This document shows, piece after piece, positions 33,627 to 41,959 of a DNA stretch of 64,000 bases. The stretch spans positions 37,036 through 101,035 of the forward strand of contig DITV01000001.1 of NCBI GenBank assembly GCA_002422915.1, read 5' to 3'. This DNA is from Candidatus Saccharibacteria bacterium UBA6175 (GTDB taxonomy: Bacteria > Patescibacteriota > Saccharimonadia > Saccharimonadales > Saccharimonadaceae). The position numbers were made by a program, and so were the translations under genes. Numbering within the stretch: position 1 is the stretch's first letter; every line of letters begins with the position of its first letter. The notes beneath the pieces are model-generated. The model saw only the letters and a list, made by a program, of their open reading frames with translations, was not told the origin of the DNA and did not search any database.

Positions 33627-34502
33627 GTGAAGCAACCGACGAAAGCGATTATTTGTGCTGCTGGGCTGGGTACCCGTTTCTTGCCACAAACCAAGGCTAT
33701 GCCGAAAGAAATGCTCCCATTGATTGACCGCCCAGTCATTCAAGTGATTGTCGAGCAAGCCGTTGCGGCAGGTGTGACAGACATTATTATTGTGACTGGA
33801 AGTACCAAGCGAGCAATCGAGGACCACTTCGACCGGAGCGACGAGCTTGAGGCTGAACTTCGCGAAAAAGGAAAGCACGACAAAGCTGATGAGATTAAGC
33901 GAATCGCCGAACTGGCAAACTTTGTCTATGTCCGCCAGAAAGGCTCACCAAAGGGAAATGCTCGACCAATTTTGAATGCCAAGCATTTAATTAACGACGA
34001 CGAACCATTCTTTGTCTTCTTTGCTGACGACTTCTTCCGCAGTAATGTTGCCTGGCCGATTCAGCTCAAAGAAGCGTACCAAAAAACAGGCAAATCAGTC
34101 ATTTCATTAATTGAGATTGATAAAAAGGATGCTGATAAATACGGCATCGCGTCGCTAACCGATGACGTCGGCGATCAGACATTTCGGCTGTCGGGCCTGG
34201 TTGAAAAACCTGGCGCTGAACACGCACCGTCGAACTATGCCTCGGTGGGCAGCTACTTGCTGACGCCTGGAATCTGGCCATTTCTCGAAAAAGAAGTTGT
34301 CAGTGCACGAGGTGAAATTGAGTTACCAGAAAGCATCAACGAACTTGCCAAAGCCGATGCGGTCTATGGCCGGCTGATCGATGGCGTGTGGCATGACACT
34401 GGCGACCAACTTCGCTACATAAAAGCAGTACTTGACCTTGCACTTGAGAGTAAAGAATACGGCGACCAATTGCGTGATTTCCTACGCGACCGCCTTCGGT
34501 AA
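33627..34502 (+). CDS. galU: UTP-glucose-1-phosphate uridylyltransferase
   Basis: Makes UDP-glucose for wall and surface polysaccharides. It has 291 residues. Seen: the nucleotide-binding AAGLGTRFLPQTKAMPKEM, VEQAVAAGVTDIIIVTG, KGNARPILNAKHLI, FFVFFADDF (metal Asp), and VEKPGAEHAPSNYASVGSYL. The start is GTG at 33627 with TAGGAG 6 bp upstream; an ATG that overlaps it (33625) is out of frame and followed at once by a stop. It is probably the last gene of the gat operon. Confidence 0.96.
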   Translation: MKQPTKAIICAAGLGTRFLPQTKAMPKEMLPLIDRPVIQVIVEQAVAAGVTDIIIVTGSTKRAIEDHFDRSDELEAELREKGKHDKADEIKRIAELANFVYVRQKGSPKGNARPILNAKHLINDDEPFFVFFADDFFRSNVAWPIQLKEAYQKTGKSVISLIEIDKKDADKYGIASLTDDVGDQTFRLSGLVEKPGAEHAPSNYASVGSYLLTPGIWPFLEKEVVSARGEIELPESINELAKADAVYGRLIDGVWHDTGDQLRYIKAVLDLALESKEYGDQLRDFLRDRLR

Positions 34503-34527
34503 GTTTGCGCCGACTCTCGTATAGAGG

Positions 34528-34533
34528 TATACT
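34528..34533 (+). promoter_or_regulatory. -10 box of small-protein operon 34567-35440
   Basis: TATACT, followed by a leader with AAGGAG (34555-34560) before ATG 34567. Confidence 0.6.
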
Positions 34534-34566
34534 AGCCTTGTAACGCTAACGTATAAGGAGTACTTC

Positions 34567-34827
34567 ATGAGTTCAGCGGCAGAAATACTGGTCATCATCG
34601 TCTCGGTTGTCCTATGTATCTTTTTAATCGTCAGTATCATTCTTGGGGTGTATTTGATTCGACTGTCGGCGGAAATTCGTAAGATAGCGAAGTCGGCTGA
34701 ACAAACAGTCAGCTCTATTGGCAGCGCCGTATCTGGTGTGGCAAAACTCACCTCGCCGGTGTTTGTGGCCGAAATGATCAACCGCATGATGAAGAAATAT
34801 TCAAAGAAATCTAACAAGGGAGAATAA
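34567..34827 (+). CDS. Small membrane protein, 86 aa
   Basis: One long N-terminal membrane helix (about 7-31, ILVIIVSVVLCIFLIVSIILGVYLI) is followed by an amphipathic, possibly coiled tail (SAEIRKIAKSAEQTVSSIGS) and a basic end (MMKKYSKKSNKGE). It resembles DUF948-type envelope proteins, but the match is by shape only. It leads an operon with a YtxH-like and a DUF5665-like protein; AAGGAG lies 6 bp before the ATG. Confidence 0.75.
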   Translation: MSSAAEILVIIVSVVLCIFLIVSIILGVYLIRLSAEIRKIAKSAEQTVSSIGSAVSGVAKLTSPVFVAEMINRMMKKYSKKSNKGE

Positions 34828-34829
34828 TT

Positions 34830-35150
34830 ATGTCTAAAGGAAAATTTGCAATTGGTGCACTACTTGGCGCAGCAGCTGGGTTTGTTGCAGGAATCTTAAC
34901 TGCTCCAAAGAGCGGCAAGGAAACTCGTCAAGAGCTAAAGAACAAAGCCGATGAGGTAAAGACTGATGTTTCGGCTAAAGCAAAAGTTGCCAAGCGAAAA
35001 GCGGGTGACGTTGCTGAGGATGTCGTTGAAAAAGCCGGTAAAGTCACTGGTGATGTTGCCGATAAGGTGGTTGAAGTTGCCCGCGACGTGAAGTCGAAGA
35101 GCCAAGAAGTCGCAAAAGCGGCTAAGAAGACGATTAACGAAAAGAAGTAG
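34830..35150 (+). CDS. YtxH-domain protein
   Basis: A protein of 106 residues with a glycine/alanine-rich N-terminal helix (GKFAIGALLGAAAGFVAGIL) followed by TAPKSGKETRQELKNKADE, the hallmark of YtxH general-stress proteins. The rest is a long Lys/Ala/Val/Asp helix with heptad-like repeats (KAKVAKRKAGDVAEDVVEKA), similar to LEA-type or apolipoprotein-like coiled regions. It is presumably membrane associated and stress related. The function of the family is poorly known. It lies 2 bp after the previous gene and 5 bp before the next. Confidence 0.85.
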   Translation: MSKGKFAIGALLGAAAGFVAGILTAPKSGKETRQELKNKADEVKTDVSAKAKVAKRKAGDVAEDVVEKAGKVTGDVADKVVEVARDVKSKSQEVAKAAKKTINEKK

Positions 35151-35155
35151 GCGAG

Positions 35156-35440
35156 ATGGCTGAAAAAACACCGTCGAAGAAACACGGCTTTTTGGTTCAG
35201 CAAGAGAAAGACGCCAGGCGCGGCATGCTTGAAGACCTGTTTTGGGACCTTCATCGTTCTCGACAGCAAGTCTACTGGATGAACTTCATTCGTGGTATTT
35301 TCTTTGGGGTGGGAACGGTGATAGGGGGAACAATCGTGGTTGCGATTGTAGTGACGGTTCTGGGAGTTCTGGTGGATATTCCGGGCGGCGTTGGCGACTT
35401 TGTAAAATACATCATTGATATTGTTCAGCAAGGCCAATAA
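35156..35440 (+). CDS. DUF5665-like membrane protein, 94 aa
   Basis: Seen: a charged N-terminus, then the segment FWDLHRSRQQVYWMNFIRGIFFG with Arg and aromatic residues just before a pair of hydrophobic stretches (GTVIGGTIVVAIVVTVLGVLV), ending in GDFVKYIIDIVQQ. This matches what I recall of DUF5665 proteins, which are widespread in Saccharibacteria and Firmicutes and have no known role. It is the last gene of a three-gene envelope operon. Confidence 0.8.
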   Translation: MAEKTPSKKHGFLVQQEKDARRGMLEDLFWDLHRSRQQVYWMNFIRGIFFGVGTVIGGTIVVAIVVTVLGVLVDIPGGVGDFVKYIIDIVQQGQ

Positions 35441-35475
35441 CCTTTTTTACTACAGCATTGTGCCGCCCAATTCGG

Positions 35476-35481
35476 TATACT
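35476..35481 (+). promoter_or_regulatory. -10 box of dnaE
   Basis: TATACT, 11 bp before ATG 35493, leaving a leader of only about 5 bases. Confidence 0.6.
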
Positions 35482-35492
35482 GGTGAGTAGGT

Positions 35493-38400
35493 ATGGGGGT
35501 TTCAAATACGGTGCAAAAGACACACGACGACGTTTTAACGTCATCTGATTTTGTGCATCTGCATAATCATACTCATCACAGTTTGCTTGATGGACTCTCG
35601 AAGATCCCGGCTCTGGTTGATCGCGTCAAAGAGCTTGGTATGAATGCAGTGGCGATTACTGACCACGGCACAATGTCGGGGGTGCTTGAATTCTACAAAG
35701 AGGCAAAAAGCAAGGACGTTAACCCCATCTTGGGCATGGAGGCATACGTCGCAACCCGCTCACGGTTTGACCGCGACCCACAAAAAGATAAAGCCCGCTA
35801 CCACGTGATTATTTTGGCCATGAATAATGTTGGCTACCAAAATCTGATGAAACTGAGCTCACAAGCAAATCTTGAGGGAATGTATTACAAGCCCCGAATC
35901 GACCACGAGCTCCTCGAAGAACTGAATGAAGGTCTGATTATTCTTTCCGGCTGTGCGAGCGGTGAGCTTGGTGAACAGCTACGAACTGATAACTACGAAG
36001 AGGCAAAGAAGATTGCGTCTTGGTATAAGCGTGTCTTTGGCGACCGCTACTATCTTGAGCTTCAAGATCATGGCCATCCAGACGCACTACATGCGTGGGA
36101 TGTTCAGGTAAAAATTAATGGTTATCTTGAGCAGCTTGCTGAAGAGCTGTCAATTGAAACAGTGGTTACCAGCGATGGCCACTATATCTCACATGACGAC
36201 CAAGACACGCACGAGATTCTTCTGTGTGTAGGCACCGGCGCATTTTTGTCCGACGAAAAGCGCATGTCACTGAAAGACTTTGATCTCCATGTGACCGATC
36301 CGAAGGATATTATTAGTCGCTGGAGCCGTACCAATCCCGACGCTGTTCGAAATACGAGAGTGATCGCTGAGCGCTGTTCGGTGACGTTGGAACTGGGCGG
36401 TATTTTGATTCCTACCTTCCCAACTCCTGACGGTTTTGACGAGAAATCGTATCTGCACACACTAGTGTATCAGGGGCTGGCCTGTCGCTATGCGGGCGTG
36501 TCTCTGGAGGCATCGGCGGCACTTTCAATAGATGAAGCTCAAAAGTTGGTTTCAAAAGAAGTACTGGAGCGCACCGAATATGAACTTGGGGTGATTGATC
36601 GAATGGGCTTTAACGGCTACTTCTTGATTGTCCAGGACTTTATTAACTGGGGTAAGGGACGAGGTATTATTTTTGGCCCCGGTCGAGGGAGTGCGGCTGG
36701 CTCGATTGTGTCATATGCTGTCCGTATTACCGAGCTCGATCCGCTCAAATACGACCTCCTCTTTGAGCGATTCTTAAACCCCGATCGTATAAGCATGCCC
36801 GATGTTGATATCGACATTCAAGACACGCGACGCGATGAGGTGATTGCGTATTGTACCGATAAATACGGTGCCGATCGAGTGGCGAATATTGTCACCTTTG
36901 GTCGCATGGCTGCCCGTGCTGCGGTGCGTGACGTTGCGCGCGTACTACAGGTGCCGTATGCCGAGAGCGACCGGCTCGCAAAACTCGTGCCGCCCCCTGT
37001 GCAGGGGCGCCATATTCCATTAGCAAAGAGTGTGATTGAGGATGCCGACCTAAAGAACGAGTACGACAACAACCCAACTGCCCGCCGTGTATTTGACTAT
37101 GCAATCCAACTTGAGGGTACCATTAGAAGTCACGGCGTGCATGCCGCTGGAGTGGTGATTGCCCCCGATAGCATCGTTAAATACGCACCGGTCGAAATGT
37201 CGCAAAAAGGTGTGGTAGCGACGCAGTACCCCATGGGTCCAGTCGAAGAGCTTGGTCTGTTGAAGATGGACTTCCTCGGCCTTTCTAACCTTTCGATCAT
37301 TAACAACGCACTTCGTATTATCAAGAAAGTGTATAAAACCGAGATTAACTTAGACGCAATTCCACTTGACGACGTGCCTACTTATGAGCTGTTCCAGCGG
37401 GGCGACACGACGGGTGTATTCCAGCTTGAGTCGGCTGGCATGAAACGGTACCTCCGTGAACTTCGTCCAACCGTGTTTGATGACATTGTCGCAATGGTAG
37501 CCTTGTATCGCCCTGGCCCGATGCAGTTCATTGATGACTTCATTAAGCGAAAACACGGTGAGCGTGAGATTACTTATATGCACCCAAAAATGGAAGATGC
37601 CCTGAAATCAACCTACGGCGTGCTTGTCTATCAAGAGCAAGTGATGCAGATTTCAAAAGATTTGTCTGGCTTTACCGGTGGAGAAGCTGACACACTTCGA
37701 AAAGCGATTGGTAAGAAGCTCGTTGATGTGATGGCAAAGATGAAGGCGCGATTTATTGATGGCGCAATTGAGCATTCGGGCGCCAATCGTCAAGATATGG
37801 AAGTCTTCTGGAAGCAGCTCGAAGACTTTGCGGCCTACTGTTTCAACAAGTCCCACGCCGCCTGTTACGGCCTCATTGCCTATTGGACCGCCTACTTAAA
37901 AGCACACTACCCAGACGCCTTTATGGCGGCCCTCATGACGAGCGATCAGGACGACCTTGATCGTCTTGCGATTGAAATGAACGAATGTAAACACATGGGG
38001 ATCACCGTGTTGTCGCCTGATGTGAATGAGAGTTTCGTTGAGTTTGCGGTTGTGCCGGATCGTAAAGAAATCCGCTTCGGCATGGCAGCTGTGAAGGGTG
38101 TTGGGGTCTCGGTGGTTGAAGAAATCCTGCGGGCTCGCGAAGATGGTAAGTTCAAAAGTGTTGAAGATTTCGCAAAGCGTGTATCGACGTCACGGGTGAA
38201 TAAAAAGGCCTGGGAGTCACTCATCAAGACAGGTGCCTTTGATTCAATGGCTGATCGCTCTGACCTTTTGTTCAATCTGGAAACGATTCAGGGATTCGCT
38301 TCGAAGCTGCAGAAGGAAGCGCTCAGTGGCCAGACTGATCTCTTTGGCGGGATGCTTGGCGACGCCATTGCCCAGCCAACCGTGACGATTCAGGCGGCTC

Positions 38401-39191
38401 CAGTGAAGCACACCGATAAGGAGCGCCTCGCTTGGGAGCGCGAGCTCCTTGGACTCTACATCAGTGCACATCCGCTCGATAATTACGACAATTACTTTCA
38501 AGAGCAGACCGTCCCAGTGGGCGAAATGACGAGCCAGCTTGACGGCAAGACCATGACGGTCGGCGGACTTGTATCGACCGTGCGAAGCATTGTGACCAAA
38601 AGCGGATCTCGCATGGCGTTTGTCAAACTTGAGGATAAATCGGGTGAAACCGAGATCATCGTCTTCCCGAATTTGTTTGAACAAGTAGGAACGGGGTTGA
38701 TTCAGGATGCAGTTATCCGTGTCACTGGCAAAGTCACCGCTCGTGACCGTGAGGGCAATGTGACCGCAGACGTGAAGATGATAGCCGACGACATTCAGTT
38801 GGTAACGGATACTGAACTCCGTGACTACCAGTCTCATGGTCGCAAAATGGAAAAGCCTAAACCGCGTCGTGATGTGACAACGTCACGGCAATCGGTCAAA
38901 AAAGCCGCGTCCACCGTTGCAGAGTCTCCTCAGAAGAGCTCAAACTACACGGTGATTGCCGCAGAGCCACTGAAGAAGCTGTACGTACACGTCAAAGATC
39001 CCGACGACCATTCTCTTCTTTTACAGCTCAAGCAGACCTGCGCACAGTTTCCTGGAGTTAGTGACGTCGTATTGGTGCTCGGAGAAGATAAGAAGGCCGC
39101 AATTAAGATGCCGTTTCAGGTTGACCATACCGATGCACTGATTGGTGCGCTAGTGAAAATTTTGGGTGAAGACGCCGTTATTCTGAAGTAG
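35493..39191 (+). CDS. dnaE: DNA polymerase III alpha subunit
   Basis: The replicative DNA polymerase, 1232 residues. Seen: an N-terminal PHP domain (about 18-280) with FVHLHNHTHHSLLDGL, ITDHGTMSGVLEFY and LSGCASGELG, retaining the metal-binding His and Asp of proofreading-type PHP domains; the palm region FGPGRGSAAGSIVSYA and MPDVDIDIQDTRRDEV with the catalytic Asp pair; FNKSHAACYGLIAYW; a helix-hairpin-helix region; and a C-terminal OB fold (MTVGGLVSTVRSIVTKSGSR). After it comes a Lys/Arg/Ser linker and a C-terminal domain of about 80 residues (KKLYVHVKDPDDHSLLLQL), as in many DnaE1 proteins. The last 14 bp overlap the convergent SpoU gene. Confidence 0.97.
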   Translation: MGVSNTVQKTHDDVLTSSDFVHLHNHTHHSLLDGLSKIPALVDRVKELGMNAVAITDHGTMSGVLEFYKEAKSKDVNPILGMEAYVATRSRFDRDPQKDKARYHVIILAMNNVGYQNLMKLSSQANLEGMYYKPRIDHELLEELNEGLIILSGCASGELGEQLRTDNYEEAKKIASWYKRVFGDRYYLELQDHGHPDALHAWDVQVKINGYLEQLAEELSIETVVTSDGHYISHDDQDTHEILLCVGTGAFLSDEKRMSLKDFDLHVTDPKDIISRWSRTNPDAVRNTRVIAERCSVTLELGGILIPTFPTPDGFDEKSYLHTLVYQGLACRYAGVSLEASAALSIDEAQKLVSKEVLERTEYELGVIDRMGFNGYFLIVQDFINWGKGRGIIFGPGRGSAAGSIVSYAVRITELDPLKYDLLFERFLNPDRISMPDVDIDIQDTRRDEVIAYCTDKYGADRVANIVTFGRMAARAAVRDVARVLQVPYAESDRLAKLVPPPVQGRHIPLAKSVIEDADLKNEYDNNPTARRVFDYAIQLEGTIRSHGVHAAGVVIAPDSIVKYAPVEMSQKGVVATQYPMGPVEELGLLKMDFLGLSNLSIINNALRIIKKVYKTEINLDAIPLDDVPTYELFQRGDTTGVFQLESAGMKRYLRELRPTVFDDIVAMVALYRPGPMQFIDDFIKRKHGEREITYMHPKMEDALKSTYGVLVYQEQVMQISKDLSGFTGGEADTLRKAIGKKLVDVMAKMKARFIDGAIEHSGANRQDMEVFWKQLEDFAAYCFNKSHAACYGLIAYWTAYLKAHYPDAFMAALMTSDQDDLDRLAIEMNECKHMGITVLSPDVNESFVEFAVVPDRKEIRFGMAAVKGVGVSVVEEILRAREDGKFKSVEDFAKRVSTSRVNKKAWESLIKTGAFDSMADRSDLLFNLETIQGFASKLQKEALSGQTDLFGGMLGDAIAQPTVTIQAAPVKHTDKERLAWERELLGLYISAHPLDNYDNYFQEQTVPVGEMTSQLDGKTMTVGGLVSTVRSIVTKSGSRMAFVKLEDKSGETEIIVFPNLFEQVGTGLIQDAVIRVTGKVTARDREGNVTADVKMIADDIQLVTDTELRDYQSHGRKMEKPKPRRDVTTSRQSVKKAASTVAESPQKSSNYTVIAAEPLKKLYVHVKDPDDHSLLLQLKQTCAQFPGVSDVVLVLGEDKKAAIKMPFQVDHTDALIGALVKILGEDAVILK

Positions 39192-39669
39192 TCAGTGCGT
39201 AGAGCGCGATACCGGTCGCGACACTGACGTTGAATGATTCTTTTTGGCCAACCATATCAATTTCGATGAAATCATCGCATTGTTCGAGGAGATCAGGGGT
39301 GATGCCCGAGACCTCTTCACCAATCAACAAAGCAATCTTATCGACAGGTGTGTAGTCTTGCAGCCGCTGGCTTCCTTCGGTCTGTTCGAGCGCAACAATC
39401 CGGTAGCCTTCATTTTTTAGTCGTTGCAGTGGTGGAAGGGTTTCGTGCGTAAAGGGGACGATCGTCTCAGCGCCAAGCGCAGTTTTGTGAATCTGACGAG
39501 TTAGTTTTTCATGAATGTGAGGCAGTCGATCATCACCGGCCACGGTTGGATAGGGGGTGTAGCCGGAAAGAATGATATGCGTGACACCAAAGCCATCGGC
39601 GGTCCGAAACAAAGACCCGACATTGTGAGTGGAGCGGATGTTGTGAGCAATGAGGACGATCTGTGGCAT
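39178..39669 (-). CDS. SpoU/TrmH-family RNA 2'-O-methyltransferase
   Basis: A SAM-dependent SPOUT methyltransferase of 163 residues, acting on rRNA or tRNA ribose. Seen: motif 1 HNIRSTHNVGSLFRTADGFG (catalytic Arg), motif 2 ALLIGEEVSGI and motif 3 IEIDMVGQKESFNVSVATGIAL, all needed for the knot. The size fits the short TrmL/TrmH class without the N-terminal substrate-binding domain of RlmB. The 3' end overlaps dnaE by 14 bp on the other strand. A minus-strand TATACT box (39677-39682) lies 7 bp before the ATG. Confidence 0.93.
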   Translation of the reverse strand: MPQIVLIAHNIRSTHNVGSLFRTADGFGVTHIILSGYTPYPTVAGDDRLPHIHEKLTRQIHKTALGAETIVPFTHETLPPLQRLKNEGYRIVALEQTEGSQRLQDYTPVDKIALLIGEEVSGITPDLLEQCDDFIEIDMVGQKESFNVSVATGIALYALTTSE

Positions 39670-39676
39670 ATCAGTC

Positions 39677-39682
39677 AGTATA
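39677..39682 (-). promoter_or_regulatory. -10 box of SpoU gene (leaderless)
   Basis: TATACT on the minus strand, 7 bp before ATG 39669; it lies back-to-back with the pilB start region. Confidence 0.6.
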
Positions 39683-39692
39683 GCACTGTAAA

Positions 39693-41345
39693 ATGCTTAT
39701 GCTATCTGTTACGATGAATGCAGTGGACGAGCAAAAACAACAGCAGCAAAGACGCGATCAAGACGAGCAGACGACCCAGGGTCGTGCTGCAATCTTGGGA
39801 ATACCGTATTTAGACACACGAGGCCTAGATACCGAGCTTCCATTGGTTCAAGATGTGTTAGATGTGCAGGAAATGCATCGAAGTCGCATCGTCCCTTTGA
39901 AGGCCGGTGGCGATTCTGAGCCGTGGCAGTTTGGAGTCACCACGCAAACACCACAGTCGTTGTTAAAACAGCTTACCGAGAAATACTCGGCACAAGCGCA
40001 AAACACGTCGTTCCTGCTTATTAGTTTGTCTGGGTTCAACACACTGATGAATCGTTATGATCCCCCTGTGACGGTAACCTATAATGACATTGAAATTGCC
40101 CGCCCTGGCGACAGTGAAACAATTGCTGAAGTCAGCAAGACGCTTAATTCGGTAGGCAGTGATGAAGTGTTTGATTTCTTGATTACGCAAGCCGATAAAC
40201 TTGGTGCCAGCGACATTCATATTGAAAACCAACGTGACGGCATTCGGATTCGTCTGCGGATTGACGGCGCCTTGCACCCAGTGGCCGAGCTTGGCTCAGA
40301 CCGCTACCGTGTATTATTGGGCGCACTTGCTTCACGGGCCAATATCTCAACAGCAGCAACCGAGCCGCAATCAGGTCACCTACAGCAAGAGGTGGGTGAA
40401 GGAGAGGCACGTCACGTGCTGAATATGCGTATCGAGACTGTTCCGACGATGTTTGGTCAAGATGCCGTGATTCGTTTGTTTAATTTTGATGAATCAATGC
40501 TCAACCTTGATCGTCTTGGTATCGGTCCGAAGGAGCGTGGTGAGATTGATGAAATTATTAGCCACCCTCGAGGAATGGTGTTGATGGTTGGTCCAACTGG
40601 AAGCGGTAAGTCAACGACGCTGTATAGCATGCTCAACGCGCTTAATTCGACCGACCGAAAGATTATTACGTTAGAAGATCCGATTGAATTTAGCGTCCCT
40701 GGCATTTCTCAGATTCCTGTCGATACAACCAATGGGCAAAGCTTCGCCGAGCATCTTCGCTCGGTGCTTCGCCTCGACCCTGATGTGGTAATGGTTGGTG
40801 AAATTCGTGATGCCGACACCGCAAAGACGGCCATTCAAGCCTCTATTACTGGCCATCTGGTACTTTCGACTTTTCACGCTAACTCAACGGCAGCCGCGTT
40901 TAGTCGCATGATCGATCTGATTGGCGTCAATCCAATCTTTAGTACGGCAATTCGGTTAGTGGTTGCACAACGACTGGTTCGCCGGCTTGATGACTCAAGC
41001 AAAGAAGCATACGAAGCTGACGACGCGACCAAGCAGTGGATTGCATCGATTCTGAAAGACCTTCCGAGCCACGTTGAGATGCCGAATCTCGATTCGGTGA
41101 CGCTGTATAAACCTGTTCCATCGGCGACGTCTCCGTTTGGCTATAACGGGCGGATGGTTATCATGGAGCAGATGGTCGTTGACGGCGAAATTCAGAAATA
41201 CCTTAGAGGTGATTTGGCGGATGTTCATGCTGAGTCAATTGAAGCGACCGCACGATCGCAAGGAATGGTGACGCTCTTGCAACAGGCAGTACTTGCGGCA
41301 CTCCGTGGTGAAACAACCCTCGAAGAAATTAACCGCGTTATTTAA
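39693..41345 (+). CDS. pilB: Type II secretion/type IV pilus assembly ATPase (PilB/GspE)
   Basis: A hexameric ATPase that powers pilus or pseudopilus extension from the cytoplasm. Seen: an N-terminal region of about 150 residues (Gln-rich start, MshEN-like part reduced), then DKLGASDIHIENQRDG, the Walker A GPTGSGKSTTLY, the Asp box IITLEDPIEF, the Walker B LRLDPDVVMVGEIRD and the His box TGHLVLSTFHAN. The C-terminal zinc-binding Cys4 motif of most PilB/GspE proteins is missing, and I see no cysteine anywhere in the protein. The start is uncertain: ATGs at 39693, 39699 and 39714 are in frame, and a TAAAAT box (39689-39694) overlaps the first. A pilin-like protein is encoded at 60.6-62.0 kb. 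Confidence 0.94.
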   Translation: MLMLSVTMNAVDEQKQQQQRRDQDEQTTQGRAAILGIPYLDTRGLDTELPLVQDVLDVQEMHRSRIVPLKAGGDSEPWQFGVTTQTPQSLLKQLTEKYSAQAQNTSFLLISLSGFNTLMNRYDPPVTVTYNDIEIARPGDSETIAEVSKTLNSVGSDEVFDFLITQADKLGASDIHIENQRDGIRIRLRIDGALHPVAELGSDRYRVLLGALASRANISTAATEPQSGHLQQEVGEGEARHVLNMRIETVPTMFGQDAVIRLFNFDESMLNLDRLGIGPKERGEIDEIISHPRGMVLMVGPTGSGKSTTLYSMLNALNSTDRKIITLEDPIEFSVPGISQIPVDTTNGQSFAEHLRSVLRLDPDVVMVGEIRDADTAKTAIQASITGHLVLSTFHANSTAAAFSRMIDLIGVNPIFSTAIRLVVAQRLVRRLDDSSKEAYEADDATKQWIASILKDLPSHVEMPNLDSVTLYKPVPSATSPFGYNGRMVIMEQMVVDGEIQKYLRGDLADVHAESIEATARSQGMVTLLQQAVLAALRGETTLEEINRVI

Positions 41346-41390
41346 TCATTATTTTAGGGAACAACCCTTTTAAAAGTGACGACAGTGTGT

Positions 41391-41418
41391 TATAGTAAAC
41401 CACTGATTATAGTATAAA
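41391..41418 (+). promoter_or_regulatory. Candidate promoter region of rplS
   Basis: TATAGT occurs twice (41391-41396 and 41408-41413), followed by an overlapping TATAAA (41413-41418), upstream of ATG 41438. Which one is used cannot be told from sequence. Confidence 0.4.
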
Positions 41419-41437
41419 TTGTAAAAGCGAGACGAAA

Positions 41438-41890
41438 ATGAGTTTTCAATTGATCCAAAAGGTGAACGCTGAGCAAATGAAGCCAGCAGTTGTCGACGCA
41501 AAAAGCGGTGACACCGTTCGTGTCCACCAAAAAATTAAAGAAGGTGCCAAAGAGCGAATCCAGATTTTTGAAGGAGTCGTTATTCGTGTTGACCGTGCAA
41601 AGTCACACACCTCACGCATCACCGTTCGTAAGATCGCCAGCGGTGTTGGTGTTGAAAAGAGCTTCTTGCTGCACAGCCCACTGGTTGAGAAGATTGAAGT
41701 TGTCCGCCGTTCAAAAGTTCGCCGTAACTACCTTTCTTACCTACGCGCACGAAGCGGTAAGAGTGCCCGGCTTAAGGGTGTTAGCTTTGATCGTGAAAAC
41801 GTCAACGACGTAACGGTTGATGAGCCTGTCACCCAAGCTCCTGTTGAAGAAGCTGTAGAACTACCGGCCGAAGACAAAAAAGAAGCCTAA
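41438..41890 (+). CDS. rplS: Ribosomal protein L19 (bL19) with acidic C-terminal extension
   Basis: A component of the 50S subunit at the interface with 30S. Residues 1-115 are standard: GDTVRVHQKIKEGAKERIQIFEG, VIRVDRAKSHTSRITVRKI, VEKIEVVRRSKVRRNYLSYLR. The last 25-35 residues form an unusual acidic tail (VDEPVTQAPVEEAVELPAED) not found in E. coli L19. It is monocistronic: a hairpin terminator follows 21 bases after the stop. Confidence 0.97.
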   Translation: MSFQLIQKVNAEQMKPAVVDAKSGDTVRVHQKIKEGAKERIQIFEGVVIRVDRAKSHTSRITVRKIASGVGVEKSFLLHSPLVEKIEVVRRSKVRRNYLSYLRARSGKSARLKGVSFDRENVNDVTVDEPVTQAPVEEAVELPAEDKKEA

Positions 41891-41911
41891 TACACACTTT
41901 CGAATCACCAT

Positions 41912-41943
41912 AATAACTCCTTTAATCAGGAGTTATTATTTTA
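41912..41943 (+). terminator. Rho-independent terminator of rplS
   Basis: Stem AATAACTCCT / AGGAGTTATT (10 bp, perfect) with a TTAATC loop, then ATTTTA. It sits just before the promoter of the RNase HII fusion gene. Confidence 0.85.
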
Positions 41944-41947
41944 GCCC

Positions 41948-41953
41948 TATAAT
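41948..41953 (+). promoter_or_regulatory. -10 box of rnhB fusion gene (leaderless)
   Basis: TATAAT, 6 bp before ATG 41960. Confidence 0.65.
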
Positions 41954-41959
41954 GAAGCT

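Noticed and set aside
41355..41371. Terminator after pilB (AGGG-AACAA-CCCT followed by TTTT)
   Set aside because: The stem is only 4 bp; too weak to list as a feature.
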